Assembly: GCF_049340185.1 (NCBI RefSeq)
Contig: NZ_JBMPPC010000007.1
Span: forward strand, 186,001 to 250,000
Reading direction: 5' to 3'
Source of the DNA: Undibacterium sp049340185
Lineage (GTDB): Bacteria > Pseudomonadota > Gammaproteobacteria > Burkholderiales > Burkholderiaceae_D
Length of the DNA stretch: 64,000 nucleotides
Below, one piece after another: positions 44,342 to 53,084 of this stretch. The notes beneath the pieces are model-generated. The model saw only the letters and a list, made by a program, of their open reading frames with translations. It did no database searches and was not told the origin of the DNA. Position numbers and translations under genes: made by a program. Every line of letters starts with the position of its first letter. Position 1 is the stretch's first letter.

Positions 44342-45117
44342 TGCCGCTTTCCGCACTTGGCAAACTGCAAGCTGAATTTCAAGATGTGATTCTTGGTCTC
44401 AATACGCTAGCCAGCATACTGCCTCACATAGGCAATCAATCTGGGCTAGCGACGGAAGAGCGACTTGCCATTTATTTCGATGGCTATCGTTTGCGCTTAT
44501 GCGAAGCATTGTCCAGCGCGTTTGATAAAACCCGTGCCTATCTCGGCGACGAATTATTTGATCAGGCATGCCGTGCCTATATTCAGGTGCACCCATCTCA
44601 ATCGCGCAATTTGCGCTGGTATGGCGCTGATTTTCCTGCGTTTTGCCAGGTCTTCTTTTCTGACTATCCCCTGGTTGCCGAACTTGCCGGATTTGAATGG
44701 TATTTAAGCCTAGCGTTTGATGCAGAAGATCAGCCCGTGCTAAGCATCGACAACCTAGGTTTGATAGCGCCGCATGCATGGGAAAGCATAGGATTTAGTT
44801 GTCAGGCATCGCAACACTTTTTGCACAGCCAGTGGAATTCGGTGGCAACCTGGCTGGCGCTGAGCGAAGAACAAACTCCGCCAGCACCGCAGCGATCTGA
44901 GGACGCGGTTATCTGGCTGATCTGGCGCAGAGAGTTGCAAGCGCATTTCCGCTCGGTCTCACCGGCAGAACACCAAGCGCTGCAGTCACTCAGTGCCGGA
45001 AAAAGTTTTGCCGATGTGTGTGCCGGGGCGGCTGAACATAACCCGGAAAGCACCGTACAAATTGCAGGCTGGCTGCATACCTGGCTTAACGAAGGACTGC
45101 TCTCAGGAATAACCTGA
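44338..45117 (+). CDS. bufC: DUF2063 partner protein (BufC/HvfC-like)
   Basis: A 259-residue protein with the DUF2063 N-terminal domain (LGKLQAEFQDVILG, then ERLAIYFDGYRLRLCEAL) and a variable C-terminal domain. In characterised systems the partner recruits the precursor leader to the DUF692 enzyme. The ATGA overlap with bufB indicates a stoichiometric pair. No DoxX-like bufD follows; an EamA transporter gene comes next instead. Confidence 0.88.
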   Translation: MMPLSALGKLQAEFQDVILGLNTLASILPHIGNQSGLATEERLAIYFDGYRLRLCEALSSAFDKTRAYLGDELFDQACRAYIQVHPSQSRNLRWYGADFPAFCQVFFSDYPLVAELAGFEWYLSLAFDAEDQPVLSIDNLGLIAPHAWESIGFSCQASQHFLHSQWNSVATWLALSEEQTPPAPQRSEDAVIWLIWRRELQAHFRSVSPAEHQALQSLSAGKSFADVCAGAAEHNPESTVQIAGWLHTWLNEGLLSGIT

Positions 45118-45161
45118 TCTGCTGGTGCCATCATTGCGCCTGGCCTTGGCCAAACAACGGG

Positions 45162-45194
45162 AGCGGAGCCAGATGCTACAATCTGGCCTCCGCT
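45162..45194. repeat. Inverted repeat containing a -10-like box
   Basis: AGCGGAGCCAGAT (45162-45174) pairs with ATCTGGCCTCCGCT (45181-45194) with one bulged base and a 6-base loop. The loop region contains TACAAT (45177-45182). It lies between bufC and the EamA gene. It may end the buf transcript, start the next one, or be an operator over that promoter. Confidence 0.5.
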
Positions 45195-45211
45195 GTTTCC
45201 TGCCTTCGACC

Positions 45212-46126
45212 ATGCCCCTCTCAGATCTGATCAAACTCATTCTCCTTGCTGCAATCTGGGGAGGATCATTTATTTTTATGCGTGTCGCGGTACCGGAATT
45301 AGGGGTTGTAGTGACCGCGAGTTTGCGCGTGACAATCGCTGGCCTTGCCTTGCTGGGTTTTGTGCGGCTGCAATCCGTTCCCATGTTATGGAGGGAGAAC
45401 GTAAAATCGTATGCCATCGTCGGATTCTTCTCTGCAGCGTTTCCATTTTCCTGCTTCTCTTACGCATCACAATTTTTGCCGACTGCGTACTCAGCAGTGT
45501 TAAATGCGACTGCGCCTTTATTCGGCGCTTTATTTTCCATTGTCTGGCTGGCAGACCGCCTGACGGTGCGTAAGTTGACTGGTTTATTGCTGGGTATTAT
45601 CGGCGTGGCCGTTCTGGTTGGCGCGGGTGCACTGGATCTGAATCCACAGACACTCAGCGGCGCTCTGGCGTGCCTGTCAGCCGCAGCCTCCTATGCGATC
45701 TCCAGTATTTTGATGAAAAAGATGGGACAAAATAAAACTGCTAGCAACACCGCATCAACAGGCATTCATCCATATGCAATGGCATGCGGCTCCATGCTAC
45801 TGGGAGGCTTGATGCTGGCACCGGCAGTGCCGTTCTCGCTGCCACATCAGCTCCCCTCGGTCACTGCGATTGCGTGCATGCTCTCACTCGCGTTGCTGGC
45901 AACTGGCGTAGCGCAAGCGATTTTCATTCCGCTCATTAGTCGCATCGGGCCTACCAAGGCGATGACCGTGACTTTTCTGATTCCGATGTTCAGTATGTTG
46001 TGGGGCTATTTATTTTTACACGAAACCGTCAGCACCTCGACCATCGCAGGTACTGCCATCGTACTCAGTGCGATGGGTTTAATTTTGCATACACCAGCAT
46101 CAGGGCCGGCATCTGCAAAAAATTAG
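45212..46126 (+). CDS. EamA/DMT-family transporter
   Basis: A 304-residue inner-membrane protein with ten predicted helices in two EamA repeats (AAIWGGSFIFMRVAVPELG at the start of the first). The ATG at 45212 (MPLSDLIKL) is chosen; longer frames include the inverted repeat. Family members export metabolites or amino acids. It is 95 bp after bufC, so linkage to the bufferin system is possible but unproven. It overlaps the next gene tail to tail by 4 bp. Confidence 0.82.
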   Translation: MPLSDLIKLILLAAIWGGSFIFMRVAVPELGVVVTASLRVTIAGLALLGFVRLQSVPMLWRENVKSYAIVGFFSAAFPFSCFSYASQFLPTAYSAVLNATAPLFGALFSIVWLADRLTVRKLTGLLLGIIGVAVLVGAGALDLNPQTLSGALACLSAAASYAISSILMKKMGQNKTASNTASTGIHPYAMACGSMLLGGLMLAPAVPFSLPHQLPSVTAIACMLSLALLATGVAQAIFIPLISRIGPTKAMTVTFLIPMFSMLWGYLFLHETVSTSTIAGTAIVLSAMGLILHTPASGPASAKN

Positions 46127-48246
46127 GTCGATATAGTTTGACTCCCCTGCATGCTCAATGCAGAACGTAAATTTTGCTCGACAAAGTCGGCGCACTGCGG
46201 TGCAGGTAAAGGCTTGCTAAATAAAAATCCCTGCCCGTAAGTGCAATCGAGCCCCCGTAAAAATTCTGCCTGCTCCCGGGTCTCGATACCTTCTGCGACG
46301 ACCCGCATATCCATATGATTCGACAAAGAGACGATCGCCTGTGCAATCGCGGCATCATCTTTATCATCAGGTAAATCCGAGACGAAACTCCGGTCGATTT
46401 TTAATTTGTGAATCGGAAAGCGTTTTAAGTAGGCCAGTGAAGAATAGCCCGTTCCAAAATCGTCGAGTGATAATTTAAAACCACGGCTGGACAAATCCGT
46501 CAAAATCGCCAGAGTCTCCGCCGTCTGCGACATCAGCATCGTCTCAGTCAATTCCAGCTCCAGCAAATGCGCCGGACAGTCATTTTCCCGGGCGATGCGC
46601 TCCACACTGTCGGCAAACCCGGGCTGACGGAACTGCCTTGCTGAGACATTCACCGCGACAAACAAAGGGCCGAATTGCTGTTCCCACCGTTTGATCTGCG
46701 TACAGGCTTGATGCAATACCCATTCGCCTATGGTCACGATCAATTGGCTCTCTTCGGCAATCGGAATAAATTCCGCAGGAGAGACGAAACCCAGACTCGG
46801 ATGCTTCCAGCGTAATAAGGCCTCCATCCCCGCGACTTTATTGGTCGCCAGTTCCATGATAGGCTGGTAATACACTTCCAGCTCGGCATTTTCAATCGCC
46901 TTGCGCAAACCGGATTCAATCGTAAAGCGCTGTAAAGTACGTTTAGACATCGCAGGCTTCCACAGCTGGACATTGTTCTTGCCAAAGGCTTTTGCCTCAT
47001 ACATCGCCGCATCAGCCGAGCTGAGAAGGTCCTCAAATGTACTGACATGGTCAGGCATCATCGCCACACCGATGGAGGCACCGACGTTGAATTCATGGAT
47101 CTCGCACAAAAATGACTGACTCAATAAGGCCAATAATTTTTCCGCCAGACGCAAGGCATCATCGGTACTTTTAGGATTATCGAGCAGCACCGCAAATTCG
47201 TCGCCTCCCAGTCGCACGACCAGATCGTTCGAGCGCAAGGTTTTTTGCAAGCGATCTGCCACGGCGATCAGCAACAGATCACCGATGCGATGACCGAAGG
47301 TATCGTTCACATATTTAAAGTTATCAAGATCGATAAATAGCAGGCCGAATTTGGCCGAATTTTTAGCGCGATGCTCCAGCTCTCTGGTACGGCGAGTAAA
47401 AAAATGCCGGTTCGGCAATCCCGTCACACTATCGTAGTGCGCAATATGATCGAGTTGAATTTCTGCCCGCTTACGTTCGACTAATTCCTTACCGATTGCC
47501 ATATCCCGGCGCTGGATCTGCTCAATCATAAAATTAAAACTTTCGCCCAACGTACCAATTTCATCATCGGTAGGAATCAAGGCGCGCTGGTTATAGTCAT
47601 CTTTACCGGACACCTCCTGCATCAGCAAAACCAGCTGCTGAATAGGATTAAGAATGCGGCGCAGATAACGCTTAAGTAGTCGCCCTGCCAGCAATACCGC
47701 TGCCAGTGTCGCGAGTACGATCACCGTCACCAGTCCGGCTATCCTTTGGTATGTCGCGGTCAAATCAACATGCATCTGCAGGCTTCCGACCTGCTGCTCT
47801 TCCGCCATGACAGGCGTATTCACAACCAGGTAGCGTGAATAAAAACGTGACTCGACGGTGTGCAAAGGGGTGGCTTCCGGTGCATCACTGATCTGCCATG
47901 GCTGGTCAGGGCTCACCGGACGAACATACGAGGCAAACAAAGTCGCATCCGGGTAACGCAACTCACCGGCCAGAACATTGGTATCCTGCGCCAGCGCACG
48001 TACGACTTCCTGTGCCGCTTTTGCGTCTTTAAATAAAAATGCCGGTGCGCTGTTCTGTGCAATCACCTGGGCGACGATTTCGGTATTACGCAGCAGATCG
48101 GTGCGTGCCGTCATCCACAGGTAAGACACGATCAGCGCCACCGCAAAAAAAGACGCCAGACTGAAAGCCAGCAAATTCACCAGCATCAGCTTTTTTTCCA
48201 GCGTTTTTTTTATCATCGGCTTAGTCGTCATCGCTTTATCCATCAT
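46123..48246 (-). CDS. Membrane-bound GGDEF-EAL protein with CHASE8-type sensor
   Basis: A 707-residue protein: membrane helices at about 22-45 and 170-192, enclosing a CHASE8-like periplasmic domain; a HAMP domain (about 195-250); a GGDEF domain with intact RLGGDEF and an RSND inhibitory site five residues before it; and an EAL domain (MEALLRWKHPSLG, then SLDDFGTGYSSLAYL). Both halves keep catalytic motifs, so it may make or break cyclic di-GMP. Its start overlaps the YfiR-like stop. It resembles YfiN/TpbB-type cyclases controlled by YfiR, here with an added EAL. Confidence 0.9.
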   Translation of the reverse strand: MMDKAMTTKPMIKKTLEKKLMLVNLLAFSLASFFAVALIVSYLWMTARTDLLRNTEIVAQVIAQNSAPAFLFKDAKAAQEVVRALAQDTNVLAGELRYPDATLFASYVRPVSPDQPWQISDAPEATPLHTVESRFYSRYLVVNTPVMAEEQQVGSLQMHVDLTATYQRIAGLVTVIVLATLAAVLLAGRLLKRYLRRILNPIQQLVLLMQEVSGKDDYNQRALIPTDDEIGTLGESFNFMIEQIQRRDMAIGKELVERKRAEIQLDHIAHYDSVTGLPNRHFFTRRTRELEHRAKNSAKFGLLFIDLDNFKYVNDTFGHRIGDLLLIAVADRLQKTLRSNDLVVRLGGDEFAVLLDNPKSTDDALRLAEKLLALLSQSFLCEIHEFNVGASIGVAMMPDHVSTFEDLLSSADAAMYEAKAFGKNNVQLWKPAMSKRTLQRFTIESGLRKAIENAELEVYYQPIMELATNKVAGMEALLRWKHPSLGFVSPAEFIPIAEESQLIVTIGEWVLHQACTQIKRWEQQFGPLFVAVNVSARQFRQPGFADSVERIARENDCPAHLLELELTETMLMSQTAETLAILTDLSSRGFKLSLDDFGTGYSSLAYLKRFPIHKLKIDRSFVSDLPDDKDDAAIAQAIVSLSNHMDMRVVAEGIETREQAEFLRGLDCTYGQGFLFSKPLPAPQCADFVEQNLRSALSMQGSQTIST

Positions 48247-48791
48247 TTAACATTACGCGCGAGACGCAACAGCTTGGAACTCAGGGTCAATCCTGCCGTT
48301 TTTGCGACGTTCTGATTGACGTCAAACATGACGTTACTACCGTCCTGCACGATGACGATCATCACATTCGGGTATTTCTCATCGATATGTGATGTTTCGG
48401 TCACAGTGAGAATGGCTTGCTGACTGATGGATGGGGCAATTCGGTTAAAGTTCTCTCTCTCCGCAGCAGGGATAAACAATAAATGGCAATTTTTAAGATC
48501 CGCGCCACTCACAGCACGGCGAATACGGATGGCTTTACCACGGATTTTTTTTTGTGCGGCTTTTTCTAAAAAACGTCCAAACGGATCTTTGCCGAATACG
48601 CAAAACTCCAGGGCCTCATCAGTGGATTCAGGCCAGTCAGTAAATAGCGCAAAATTATTCAGATAGACCGCCTTCAGCGCGTATTCAGGCGCATCTGCGA
48701 CGTCGTCAGCTGCAGGTGAGGCAATGCACAAGGGCAGCGATGCAGCCAAGGTGAGATAGTTCAAAAATTGCCTGCGCAATTTAAAACGCAT
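48243..48791 (-). CDS. YfiR-like periplasmic protein (DUF4154)
   Basis: A 182-residue exported protein with a signal peptide (about 1-27) and the DUF4154 fold: YALKAVYLNNFALFTDWP, then LEFCVFGKDPFG and NCHLLFIPAAE. Two cysteines (in LEFCV and KNCHL) could form a disulfide as in YfiR. In Pseudomonas YfiR inhibits the cyclase YfiN in the periplasm. The gene overlaps both neighbours, by 4 bp and 11 bp, so the three are one unit. Confidence 0.88.
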   Translation of the reverse strand: MRFKLRRQFLNYLTLAASLPLCIASPAADDVADAPEYALKAVYLNNFALFTDWPESTDEALEFCVFGKDPFGRFLEKAAQKKIRGKAIRIRRAVSGADLKNCHLLFIPAAERENFNRIAPSISQQAILTVTETSHIDEKYPNVMIVIVQDGSNVMFDVNQNVAKTAGLTLSSKLLRLARNVK

Positions 48792-50820
48792 AGTTCAATC
48801 CTAGTTGCCATTGCCGGCCATCGCCGGGCAAGGTGCTGGTAGGTGCTTCGTCTGAGGCAGGATATAAAATCCGCCGGTCCAGTGCGTTTGTGACGCGTAG
48901 TTGCAGATCCAGACCAGGCAATAATTTAGTGATATTCAGCGTCAGATTCAGCACTGATTGCGTGCCCATCGCAGTGCGTGTACCGCGCCAATCCAGCGTT
49001 CTCGGCCCCAGCGCATTGAACTCAAGTCCGCCAACCCAGTTGTCATTCCATAATGCACGGCTGGCATGCAGCTTACTGATCCAGCGCGGACTGTTTCCCA
49101 GACTCATTCCATTCATATCACGGCTGTGATTAAAGGCAAAACTGGTATTGACGACCAGACCGTCCCTGGTACGCAAACGATGAAATAACTCTACGCCCTG
49201 CGCAGTAACACTAGGATGATTTTGATATTGAAACAGACCGCCGCCCAGATCGACCTGACGTATCAGGTCGGACAAGCGATAGTCGAACAGGGACAATCCC
49301 ATTTCCTGATGCGAATTAATCTGATATTCCGCTATTGCTTCCAAAGTACGTATCGTCTCTGGCGCGAGTTTGGGATTGGCCAGATATACCTGATCGCGCG
49401 CATACGCAGATTCATAAGCATTCGCGGCGCGGTAGGCACGGCCACCCAGAAGCTTTAAGGTCAGGTCGGAACTGGGGTTCCAGATCAAGGCAAGCCTGGG
49501 GCTCGTATGAAATTGGCTGTCGCTGTTTCTGTCCGTGCGCAGACCTGCATTTAAACGCCAGTCGGGTAAAAAATTCCATTCATCCTGTAAGTAAAAACCG
49601 TAACGTTTTCCTGGTGTACTGATCGACAAAGGCGTATTCACCGAGACGCTGATATCGGCATTCTTTTGAATGGCGTCAAGATCGCTTTGAAAATCAATTC
49701 CGGCAATCCATTTGTGGTCGTCTAATCCGGTGTACATGAGTCTGGCCTCGCCAGAAAGCCAGCTGCCTTTAGCCTCATCACGGTTAACATAGCTGCCGGC
49801 GACGGAGTCCGTGTAAGGCGCATCGCCCTGATAGGTAATACGCTGATAAGCAAAACGCGCATCAAACTGGGTCGTTGCCGTCAATGCCTTTTGATACGAA
49901 CTCATCAGGCCATAACTGCTGTCGATCAAATGCAGACGACCATCATCAAAATTACTGCCATACAGCGCGGAAGAAGGATGCACATCACGCCGGGCAGCCC
50001 AGGCTGACATGGCAAATCCGCCTTGCTTCAGTCCGGCAAATAGCCGCGTGACCGTCAACATATCGAGACCATGTGTCGTACCATCAGGCGAAGGTTTGCC
50101 ATTGCTGGTCAGCAGTCCCGTTGCACCGGGATATTGCAGGTCCTGTCCCAGCTTATCGGCACGGCTCACTGACATGATCAGATCAGGCATGTCGCCATCA
50201 GCCCGCCTGCTGGCGACTGCATGTAACTCGCGCCAACCATCGCTTTGCCATTGCATACCGGCACTCAGCGCGGGCAAATTTTTGGCGCTGCGGGTCAATA
50301 CATTGATCACGCCAAACATCGCATTAGCACCATAAATCGATGAACCGGGACCAGGTACATATTCGATCCTGTCGATCAGCCCCATGTCGATACGGAACTC
50401 ATGCCCCAGATTGGCCTGGTCATATAAATTGTCATTCAGCGGTTGCCCATCCAGCAACAACAAAAACCGCATGTTGTAGTCTCCCGGCACCATAAAACCA
50501 CGGGCACCGACAAAGGCAAACGCACGATCCGAACTCGCATACATGCCCGGTAAACTGTCCAGAGCTTCGGCCAGTGTGCGCCAGCCGTGACGACGGATAT
50601 CTTCTGCGCTGATGACCTGCACTGCCGAGGGCGCCTGACTCACGCTTTGCGCATACTTGGAGGCACTGCGCACCTGAACCTTCATCAGGTCTTCGAGCGA
50701 CAGTTCATTGAGATCTTCTATGCTGGTACCCGCTGTGCTGGCAGCTTGTGCCGATGCGGGTTGTGAGGCAAAAACAGAGGCAAATCCCGCGAGAAGGAAA
50801 AGAAGGGGCAAGCGGGACAT
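48781..50820 (-). CDS. TonB-dependent receptor-like outer-membrane protein
   Basis: A 679-residue receptor, start MSRLPLLFLL with a signal ending near PASAQA. The mature N-terminus LNELSLEDLMKVQVRSASK belongs to the receptor class often linked to DUF4154 proteins. The plug has APSAVQVISAEDIRRHGWR, RGFMVPGDYNMRFLLLLDGQ and SIYGANAMFGVINVLT; the C-terminus ends QWQLGLNYAF. It overlaps the YfiR-like gene by 11 bp. It may pass an outer-membrane signal or ligand to the YfiR-cyclase pair; the ligand is unknown. Confidence 0.85.
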   Translation of the reverse strand: MSRLPLLFLLAGFASVFASQPASAQAASTAGTSIEDLNELSLEDLMKVQVRSASKYAQSVSQAPSAVQVISAEDIRRHGWRTLAEALDSLPGMYASSDRAFAFVGARGFMVPGDYNMRFLLLLDGQPLNDNLYDQANLGHEFRIDMGLIDRIEYVPGPGSSIYGANAMFGVINVLTRSAKNLPALSAGMQWQSDGWRELHAVASRRADGDMPDLIMSVSRADKLGQDLQYPGATGLLTSNGKPSPDGTTHGLDMLTVTRLFAGLKQGGFAMSAWAARRDVHPSSALYGSNFDDGRLHLIDSSYGLMSSYQKALTATTQFDARFAYQRITYQGDAPYTDSVAGSYVNRDEAKGSWLSGEARLMYTGLDDHKWIAGIDFQSDLDAIQKNADISVSVNTPLSISTPGKRYGFYLQDEWNFLPDWRLNAGLRTDRNSDSQFHTSPRLALIWNPSSDLTLKLLGGRAYRAANAYESAYARDQVYLANPKLAPETIRTLEAIAEYQINSHQEMGLSLFDYRLSDLIRQVDLGGGLFQYQNHPSVTAQGVELFHRLRTRDGLVVNTSFAFNHSRDMNGMSLGNSPRWISKLHASRALWNDNWVGGLEFNALGPRTLDWRGTRTAMGTQSVLNLTLNITKLLPGLDLQLRVTNALDRRILYPASDEAPTSTLPGDGRQWQLGLNYAF

Positions 50821-51061
50821 GCAAGACTCTGCAACATTCATGGTGTTGTTCTCTGCCAGTTAGTGGAATTATATTACTCTAACAACTGGCTTTTTGCCAA
50901 TTAAACAACACCAGTTTTATCTGTAAACAAATTTAATTTTTCGGATTGAGATAAAAATTCAAGCCATTTTTTGTTGCAACACAGATGACAGCAGTAGCGA
51001 TATCAATATACAACATTCTTGTTTCTTAGGCGAAAGAATTGTACGGCCTAATGTATTTTCA

Positions 51062-52933
51062 CTACAGTGAAAATATCGGGTCAGCCTGCATCACGCCACG
51101 CAGGGAATTGCATAGAATGACCGCCTCGGCATCGCGTACATCATCGATGCACAGCTGCGCTTCGCTGGCCTGCCACTGCGGATCGTCGAGCAAGACGGCG
51201 CGCATGATGCCTGGCAATACGCCGTCGCTGAGTGGTGGAGTCAGCCACCTGCCATTTTTCCGGATGAACACATTACTGCGACCGCCCTCGGTCAAGTGCC
51301 CGTGCTGGTTGAAAAACAGCATATCAAATGCGCCTTGCTGCTCAGCGGCCTTCCAGGCCTGGTCATAAACTTGGCGTACCGTCGTTTTATGGCGCAAAAA
51401 CAGATCGTCGCTATGTGTGGAGCCGCTTGCCAGCAGCACATCCACGCGCGCCGTCAATGGCAGTAGCGCAGCGCTCTGTATATCTACCTGACCATTAGCC
51501 CGAAGTGCCAGACGCAGGCGGTAAGCGCCTTGTGGCGGCAAATTGGCCTGAAAGGCGCATAAAGACTGCGTGATTAGATCTCCATCAAATTTGAAACCAA
51601 GATAATCTGCCGACTGGCGCAGGCGCTGTAAATGCCGTGTCAGATGGCGACAGCCCTCGGCATGAGTGGCGTGCATAGTTTCAAACAGTTCGAATTCAGG
51701 CGCCAATCCACTCAGGAACCTGGCTTTTAACTGGCACTCTGCAAATTCCTCTCTGGCGACGCTGTCATGCACGATACCTGCGCCAACACCCATGACAGCT
51801 GGCCTTACAAACAAGCTATCCGATGCGGGTAAATGCAAGGTGCGTATTGGCACCGACAGACAAAAATCGCCGAGATTGTGGGACGCTTGCGGTGGATCGA
51901 ACCAGCCAATGGCGCCGGTATATAAGCCGCGCGGCGCTGTCTCCAGCTCACGCACGATCTGCATCGTTCTGCGCTTTGGTGCGCCGGTGATAGAGCCGCA
52001 GGGATACAGGGCCGATAAGACAGCATCAAGCCCAGTCCCTGTCAGCAACTCAGCATCAATGCTGGACGTCATTTGCAAGACGCTGGAAAACCGCCTGACC
52101 TCGAATAAAGCAGGTACCTTGACTGATCCGGGCACCGCGATACGTCCGAGATCATTGCGCAACAGATCGACGATCATCAGATTCTCTGCACGATTTTTTA
52201 CGTCCGCCGCTAGCGCCTCTGCCAATGCCGCATCCTGCACTTCATCGCCAGTCGCAGCAGCCGTACCCTTCATCGGCTTGGCATGCAAATGTCCGGCCTG
52301 ATGACGGACAAAAAGCTCTGGCGAGAGTGACAATATTGCCTCGCCATCGGGCAGACAAATCAAGGCGCCATAAGGCACAGGCTGACGCTGGCGCAAACGA
52401 CGATACAGATTCAGGGGTGAGCCATACACATCAAAATGCAAGCGATAGGTGTAATTCACCTGATATGTATCTCCGGCTGCAATGTACGCACGCACATGAT
52501 CGATAGCCTTGGTGAATTGCGTCTCGTCTACGCTATTGCGCATACCGGCAACACCGGCAAGGCTGGCTAACTCGGAGCCTCTAGCCTCCGCCTCGGCTAT
52601 GGCCGACGCCTCCAGCACATAATGAACCTGCGCCTGACTGACAATCTCACAACGTGAAAATAACAAGATCCTGGATGGTATTTGCCGACCGCTCCACGAG
52701 TCGATGTCATGCAAGACAGCGCCAGTCTCATACGATAACAACGCGACCGCGTACTGCCCCTGCTGCAACGCAATTTCCAGCTCTTGCCACAGCAAATGCC
52801 AGGTTGCTGCGTCATGACAGGTCAGCACCCTGATGAGGTCCGTATATAAACGTGACGACGCTCTGCTGTCCGGCGACTGCGCGTCATCAAGCAAGGCAAA
52901 ACATGCAGGTAACTTGTGGGGCAAAAAAGACAC
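51062..52933 (-). CDS. pabBC: Bifunctional aminodeoxychorismate synthase I / aminodeoxychorismate lyase
   Basis: A 623-residue fusion for folate synthesis. The N-terminal chorismate-binding part (about 60-390) has SLSPELFVRHQAG and KPMKGTAAATGDE. The C-terminal part (about 410-623) is a class IV PLP lyase with FETMHATHAEG, LTEGGRSNVFI and LPGIMRAVLL. Together they make 4-aminobenzoate from chorismate, with an amidotransferase (PabA) encoded elsewhere. The fusion is common in Burkholderiales. It diverges from a cyclase gene. Confidence 0.92.
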   Translation of the reverse strand: MSFLPHKLPACFALLDDAQSPDSRASSRLYTDLIRVLTCHDAATWHLLWQELEIALQQGQYAVALLSYETGAVLHDIDSWSGRQIPSRILLFSRCEIVSQAQVHYVLEASAIAEAEARGSELASLAGVAGMRNSVDETQFTKAIDHVRAYIAAGDTYQVNYTYRLHFDVYGSPLNLYRRLRQRQPVPYGALICLPDGEAILSLSPELFVRHQAGHLHAKPMKGTAAATGDEVQDAALAEALAADVKNRAENLMIVDLLRNDLGRIAVPGSVKVPALFEVRRFSSVLQMTSSIDAELLTGTGLDAVLSALYPCGSITGAPKRRTMQIVRELETAPRGLYTGAIGWFDPPQASHNLGDFCLSVPIRTLHLPASDSLFVRPAVMGVGAGIVHDSVAREEFAECQLKARFLSGLAPEFELFETMHATHAEGCRHLTRHLQRLRQSADYLGFKFDGDLITQSLCAFQANLPPQGAYRLRLALRANGQVDIQSAALLPLTARVDVLLASGSTHSDDLFLRHKTTVRQVYDQAWKAAEQQGAFDMLFFNQHGHLTEGGRSNVFIRKNGRWLTPPLSDGVLPGIMRAVLLDDPQWQASEAQLCIDDVRDAEAVILCNSLRGVMQADPIFSL

Positions 52934-53084
52934 TGATTATTCCAGACAAACGAGGATGCGCAGGAGTTTACTCGCAGACGCCATTCAGCGCATGAGTGAT
53001 GTAATTATTTTTATTGCAATAAAAATAACAAAATCTTATACTGACTTCAGTAAGAACAACACCGCTCACACTTATTGGTCGATA

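Noticed and set aside
50972..50981. Palindrome TGTTGCAACA upstream of the TonB-type receptor, considered as a third Zur site
   Set aside because: The half-sites are in the opposite arrangement and spacing to the two zinc-locus palindromes.
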